Below are positions 59,155 to 64,000 of a stretch of DNA of 64,000 nucleotides, one piece after another. The stretch's first letter is position 1. Every line of letters begins with the position of its first letter. The notes beneath the pieces are model-generated. The model was not told where the DNA came from, searched no databases, and worked only from the letters and a program-made list of their open reading frames with translations. Position numbers and translations under genes: made by a program. The DNA is from Enoplolaimus lenunculus. Its lineage: Eukaryota > Nematoda > Enoplea > Enoplida > Thoracostomopsidae. The stretch spans positions 1 through 64,000 of the forward strand of contig JASANG010003648.1 of NCBI GenBank assembly GCA_030248215.1. Direction: 5' to 3'.

Positions 59155-61058
59155 CGCATGACCCACAAGCTGATTGTTATGAACGTAAAACATACAATTC
59201 TAACAATCATTTATTATGCGACTGCCGTAATAGTTCTAGGTATTCGGTTTCGAAGCTTGCTACTGACTAATACTTGCGTTGGCCGCACATGAAATTGGGT
59301 TAATTTAATTTGTCTGCCTCGGATTTCAACCACTGCAACAGATTCTATCGAATGTCACTCTTCTTTAGAGCTATATACGTGCGTCATTTTCGTTCCAAGA
59401 TGAAAACCAGATTGAAACATACTTTCGCTTAATGGTACAAACATCAGCGATCAGTATTTGTTACTTTTAGTGATGCCCCGCTATTAGCGAAGATCCCGAA
59501 TTTTTGACTGAGGGGTGGGCTGGCAAAGGTTATGAAACTCAATTTTTCATCAAAAAATGTTTCTGAGGGTGAAATTTAAGGTAGCGACGTTTCCATTTTA
59601 TCACAAAAAAATCTGACAGAGGGCGTACGCCCCCCGCCCGCCCTCTCTCCAGATATGTTACTTTCCATTTTCTGATTCGATCCTAATAAAGTAGGCTTAA
59701 ATTTTACACTATTTTTGCTTGGGCTTAGACTAGATTTTAACTTTTTAACACTGGAATATAGACTTTCACTTGTGATATTATGGACAACTGCAAAAATTTC
59801 TACTTGCTATATAAATACTTGCGTTGGCCGCCTGAAATTGAGTTGATTTGGTTTGTCTCCGTCAGATTAAACCACTACAATAGAGATTCTATCGAATGCC
59901 ACTTCCCTCAAAGTACCTATATATATGAATATAATATATACTTATATTTATGAGGGGTTTTACGGTTTAGGGACAAAGAATTATACATGAAATATATATA
60001 CGCTTACACTAAGCCGTACAAACATGCCCAAGGACCTTACAATTTTATCGCAAAAACAATCTGGCGGGCATGAGTACGCCCGCTCGCCCCCCCTTCTGGG
60101 TCCGCTAGTGCCCTCTTTGTCACTATACCGCAAGAGAGTAGGCTGAAGTTTTAGGCTATTTTTTGCTTGGGCTTAGACTAAAGCTTTGTTTTAGACTTAT
60201 GTTTTTATTACGCTGAGGAGACTTAAACTTAAAAATATGTTTTGGTTGCTACATTGCTAAAAAGTGTTATTGATCCAAATCTTTAGGACCCGCTCTAGTT
60301 TTAATTTATATAATATATTGGAACATAACGCCGATTTGGCTCCTCATAATCTCTCCTGATGATTTCAATTAAAGTTTAATTTTTTAAAACTTGAATATAT
60401 ACTCACATTTTGTGATCTTTTATGGACTACTGCGGAACCAAAAACGTATTTTCAACAGTTCAGAAATCTATATTTTTCACGTATATATGTATATATTACT
60501 AAAAAGCAACGCGCTGAGTTGAATTGCGTCACATTTTGCGTTGGATAACTTTTAGCGAACCTAATTTACTATTAATGTTTGCAATACTTTTGAATAAAAA
60601 CCAAAACTATTAAGCTCTTTTCCATCAAATAAATGAACCTGTTTTTGTGTAGACGAAACAACTATTTAGGCAACGTGCATATTAACAATTAGCATTTTGT
60701 AAGCGATAGAAAAATTTCACAACAGATAAGGGTGCCGCTATGATCCGAACTTATGTTGCCACCCTGTTGCTTACATCTAAATTGCGTTGATGCGTTAGTT
60801 TTATTTGAGATTCATCTCAATGGAACGAACATAAAGAAGTCAATTTTATGGCAATAGTTCGTGGTTTGTGTGTGGGTCAAAAATAAGTTTACTATATACC
60901 TGTGGAATTTTGCCCCCCCCCCCATTTTGAGAACCTGCATCCGCCACTGAATGTTTTCAAGGCCCATTGAAAGATCAGGGGTGGAACGTTTTTCTGTGAG
61001 ACTACAAAAGAGTAAGCTTAATCTTTAGACTAATTTCTTCCTTGGCTTATAGGCGGCC
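59155..61058. other. Intergenic repeat remnants
   Basis: No gene. Two similar remnants (59500-59770 and 60030-60250) share TTTTATCACAAAAAA[T]CTG, a GCGTACGCCCCCCGCCC-type block and a following TTTGCTTGGGCTTAGACTA. Near 60910-60955 a C13 run precedes GCATCCGCCACTGA. These look like broken ends of a GGATCCGCCACTG-terminated family. Confidence 0.4.
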
Positions 61059-61805
61059 ATGTAAAGATCAGGGGCGGAACGTTTTTCTGTGGGACTAGAA
61101 TATAATAAGTTTAAGTTTTAGTCTAATTTTTCTGCTTGGCTTAGGAATGAACTCATTCTTACGTTTAGGCTTAGGCATAACTTATAATACTGGTCCGGTC
61201 TTGTTCTTTACATTGGCCGCTTAGGCTTAGGATTATGCTTATAAATATTTAACGTGGTATAAATTCTATCAATGCGAGATTGTGTGTTATGAATACGCGA
61301 TAGAAATGATGGCGCCTAATGTTACTTTTAGGGTCGTAACAGTAGATTAATCGTATTCCTCAGCCTAAAGACTAAGCGTTGCATAAATTTGTTCCTAACC
61401 CTAGAGCCTAAGCAAAAAAATGTAATCTAGAATCTAAACCTACTCTTTAATAGAGCCTCCAGAAACCTGTACGACCCTTAAAGTAACATAGACCGGACAG
61501 ACGATCCATTTTAAACAGCAATACCTAGCGCTCTCCCTCGTATTTTGAGGAGAACATTTTCATATATTCCACACGATTTCTGTTAAGACATTAGTCCAAA
61601 TTTATTTTTAAAACGTGTATTATATACAAGAGAAGTAATATTTTCATATGGCGTCATTTAAAAAGCATATATAAAATCCAATTTCATATGGCGTCACTTA
61701 TCAAGCATATAAAATCCAATTTATAGCCCATTTTTTGCTAAGCTCATTCTTACGCTTAGGCTTAGAAATACGCTTATACTACCATTTCGCCCCTGTTCTT
61801 TACAT
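61059..61805. mobile_element. Inverted-repeat element with ATGTAAAGATCAGGGGCGG ends, hosting a second MITE
   Basis: 747 bp. The left end ATGTAAAGATCAGGGGCGG is mirrored by TTTCGCCCCTGTTCTTTACAT-type sequence. An extra copy of the left end lies about 94 bp upstream (AGATCAGGGGTGGAACG, 60973). A relative of the 57377 MITE sits inside (61312-61494, starting GGCGCCTAATGTTACTTTT and ending AAAGTAACATAGACC). No target duplication seen. Confidence 0.55.
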
Positions 61806-61976
61806 CGTCTCAATTTATTAACAATCACAGGAAGCAGATGTCTGATTAACTTAACAACATAGCTAATATGCCAATTTTTAAGATTGTTACAGCTGAAAGT
61901 ATATTTTAATTGCTTTCACATGCAAGGGCATGTCGACAGTGCCTTATGTTTTCTTAGTTATTTTATTAGCATTTTG

Positions 61977-61982
61977 TTTATT
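61977..61982 (-). promoter_or_regulatory. Candidate nicastrin polyadenylation signal
   Basis: AATAAA on the - strand (TTTATT on +), 124 bp after the nicastrin stop. Another candidate is at 61962-61967. Choice not determinable. Confidence 0.4.
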
Positions 61983-62105
61983 TCAAAATCTCGGGTGCTC
62001 TTGCGCCAAGAGTCTAACCTAGAATAATGTGGACAGATAACCTGTTATCGCGTCAACAACAGAACAATAAATTGCAAAATAAACCAAAACACAAAGACAA
62101 GTCAG

Positions 62106-63843
62106 TTACAAAGCAACTGGGCCTGCCGGCGTAAGCTCATGACCTCCTAACGAAGAACCAAACAATAAATCTGCATTTACATCAATCAGATATACTATAA
62201 TGCAGCTCAGTATCACAACGATCACGCCAAGAGCAAATATGCCACTGCACCAGCTTGGATTGGGCACCAAAAATAATCGCAACCGTGGTTTGACATCCCA
62301 TACCGATTCAACCCATGTTGAATATTCGCCCGACTTCCAGTCATATTCTAAATTGATTAAACAATACAACCAATCATAAAAAGGTTAAAATTTCAAAAAT
62401 TATATTTTAACGCAACATATAAATGTTACCACGTAAGCATTATTTAAAAACTGGTATTCTATTTAACAGCTTCTAATATTCGCTTTTAATCTTAGCGGCT
62501 GGTTTTGGTTTTGAATATCGGAAAGGCAACGCTCTCTTGTTGTACTCCTATTATAATGCACTTACTGTCAATGAGGAACGCAGGCGACTTGGCTTTCGAG
62601 TTGAGCACTGAACTTCGGACGCACATTGTACTGTTGCGTTGTTGACCAGTATCGAAGAGATCATACATAAACACAAAACTATATCTCTGAAATGAATGAA
62701 ACATCTAATAAAATTAGATTTTGAATTTATTTTCTTTGTGAGAATCATTCCTTAATAAAAACTATATGACGTTCCAAAAAATTAAATCTTAAAGTAATGA
62801 AATGATCAAGTCATTACAACTGACATATTGAACTTTATGCTAGTCTCGGTTATTTTTTGCATGTGCACAACTATTATAAACCATAGCTTAGAGATAGGAT
62901 CCTGGAGCAAACAGTTACGAAAGCAACCCGAGTAAACTTATAAACATCTGAACAAACTCAATCCGTAAATTTGAAACATTTACCTCATCCTTTGCGTATA
63001 CCGTTGCCGCCGGCGCACAGTCTTTTCGATCAGTGATATTCATTTCCTGCTTTTCAACTGGTAAGAAATACGGCAGTAAATACAACGATACCACACGTGG
63101 AAAATGTAACTGGTTATTTGGACCAACGTAAGTATAAATTGGTTTTCCTGAAAAAGCATTACGAATTACGACACAGTCTGTAAATCCAGACGATGGCGCA
63201 CTATAGCACTGCGCCACCTTTGCTGTACTGAAAGCTATCTATAATAATGGTACAGAAAACATCTCATCTGAATGTTACAGAGAAACTCGAACTGTCAAAC
63301 TTTGAAAAAAATTGAAACCGGGTATATTAATTTTGAAAATAACGGTTAAATATCTTACTCAACAACTTATCCACGTAGCCATTGACTGGATAACTACGTC
63401 CCAACTGTTTGAACAAGTTGCAACGTTGGTTGATATAAAAGCAATTTAACAACTCTTTCACCTGAAACACGTTGCATCATTAATAATAAATAATAGCAGA
63501 ACAAATTAACGTTTCACAAAGAAAAAAGCGGTCCATCTGTTAGTAGGAAGCCACAATAGTAAAATGCCACGCAGGTTATGGTATTTTTTATTTTTCGTAT
63601 CTACTATTCGTAAACCGAATCGCAAAATCTTGTTGGATAGGCGCGCAAGCGTTACAGCGTAAGACAAAACAAGTGTCCTAAATATGTACCACAGATTTGT
63701 CTGCTTTGACAACATCTGGCGCCTTAGTTTCTGTAACCCATTTGTAAGCATATCGTGCAACATCCGTTGCCAAATTCGTAATAAGCTCTTCAAGCTCAGT
63801 GACTTTAAAGCGTTCAGAAGTGTCGAGAAAACTGTTGTAGTAC
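62106..63843 (-). CDS. NCSTN: Nicastrin, C-terminal five exons (5' part outside the window)
   Basis: Single-pass glycoprotein subunit of gamma-secretase, which gates substrate entry to presenilin for Notch and APP cleavage. Exons 5' to 3': 63843-63690, 63461-63359, 63222-62984, 62686-62566, 62347-62106; GT-AG, phases consistent; 286 residues plus stop, equivalent to roughly the last 280 of human's 709. Recognised by YYNSFLDTSERFKVTELEE (human KYYQSIYDTAENINV), MCVRSSVLNSKAKSPAF (human RCVRSTARLARALSPAF), SGEYSTWVESVW (human STEYSTWTESRW) and, after the transmembrane segment IFALGVIVVILSCIIVYLI, DVNADLLF (human NAKADVLF). The exon at 62984-63222 uses the second of two nearby acceptor AGs; only that keeps the frame. 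The family's DYIGS site lies in the missing 5' part. Confidence 0.93.
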
Positions 63844-64000
63844 CTAAAACTGAATACAGCATCAAAGCAAACATAGTGCTTAACACACTTCCCTTCACAA
63901 AAGTCATTATCTACATTTTCACATACGTGCTCTAAGCTAAGGCTATACTTGAATTTTGAAAAGCGTATAGTACCTATCGCTAGTTAGAGATAAATAGTCA
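63844..64000 (-). other. Intron of nicastrin, running off the window
   Basis: Upstream of the first visible nicastrin exon. The frame MTFVKGSVLSTMFALMLYSV across the acceptor is intronic; it does not match nicastrin, whereas the frame used from 63843 does. Confidence 0.6.

Noticed and set aside
63506-63907. 133-residue open frame starting MTFVKGSV as a membrane protein
   Set aside because: Part of it overlaps a nicastrin exon in another frame; the nicastrin frame matches the family and has correct splice sites.

Overview
The window is AT-rich genomic DNA from an animal. It holds four interrupted, conserved protein genes set in a dense background of short inverted-repeat transposons, tRNA-like repeats, satellites and one LINE fragment. 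There is no bacterial-style organisation. All four genes have spliceosomal introns, and every exon junction I rebuilt keeps the reading frame. Acceptors are often of the TTTTCAG or TTTTTAG type. Degenerate TTAGGC-like tracts recur. Both traits fit a nematode, but the long introns and heavy repeat load do not prove it; I would say only non-vertebrate metazoan, possibly nematode.

Layout: (1) 2161-8378, + strand, ribosomal protein S16 in three exons, with a 4.8-kb second intron full of repeats and a small transposon starting 18 bp after the stop codon. (2) 8.4-15.6 kb, repeats only: TTAGGC-like satellite, a 33/25-bp minisatellite, and two adjacent inverted-repeat elements carrying tRNA-like boxes. 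(3) 15613-19946, - strand, MAEA/GID9, the RING-type subunit of the CTLH/GID ubiquitin ligase, in five coding exons, with a 157-residue insertion in front of its RING-like domain. (4) 20-31.2 kb, nested transposons, a tRNA-like SINE and the 3' end of a non-LTR retrotransposon. (5) 31243-54466, + strand, MICAL in 22 coding exons (2,040 residues): FAD monooxygenase, CH, LIM and Rab-binding bMERB domains. One intron is of the GC-AG class. (6) 54.5-62.1 kb, repeats only. (7) 62106 to at least 63843, - strand, the last five exons of nicastrin (gamma-secretase); its 5' part lies beyond the window.

The four genes have unrelated jobs (translation, protein turnover, actin redox control, intramembrane proteolysis). 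RPS16 and MAEA converge, as do MICAL and nicastrin. The most distinctive feature is the transposon load: at least five families of 180-430 bp elements, most beginning CAGGG or TAGGG, several with exact 8-bp target duplications, which is the hAT signature. They sit mainly in introns and are sometimes nested. I found no clear new defence or regulatory system. The best leads are the GC-AG intron, the MAEA insertion, the tRNA-like inverted-repeat elements, the transposon at the end of RPS16, and an unidentified coding-like relic at 34.1-34.9 kb.
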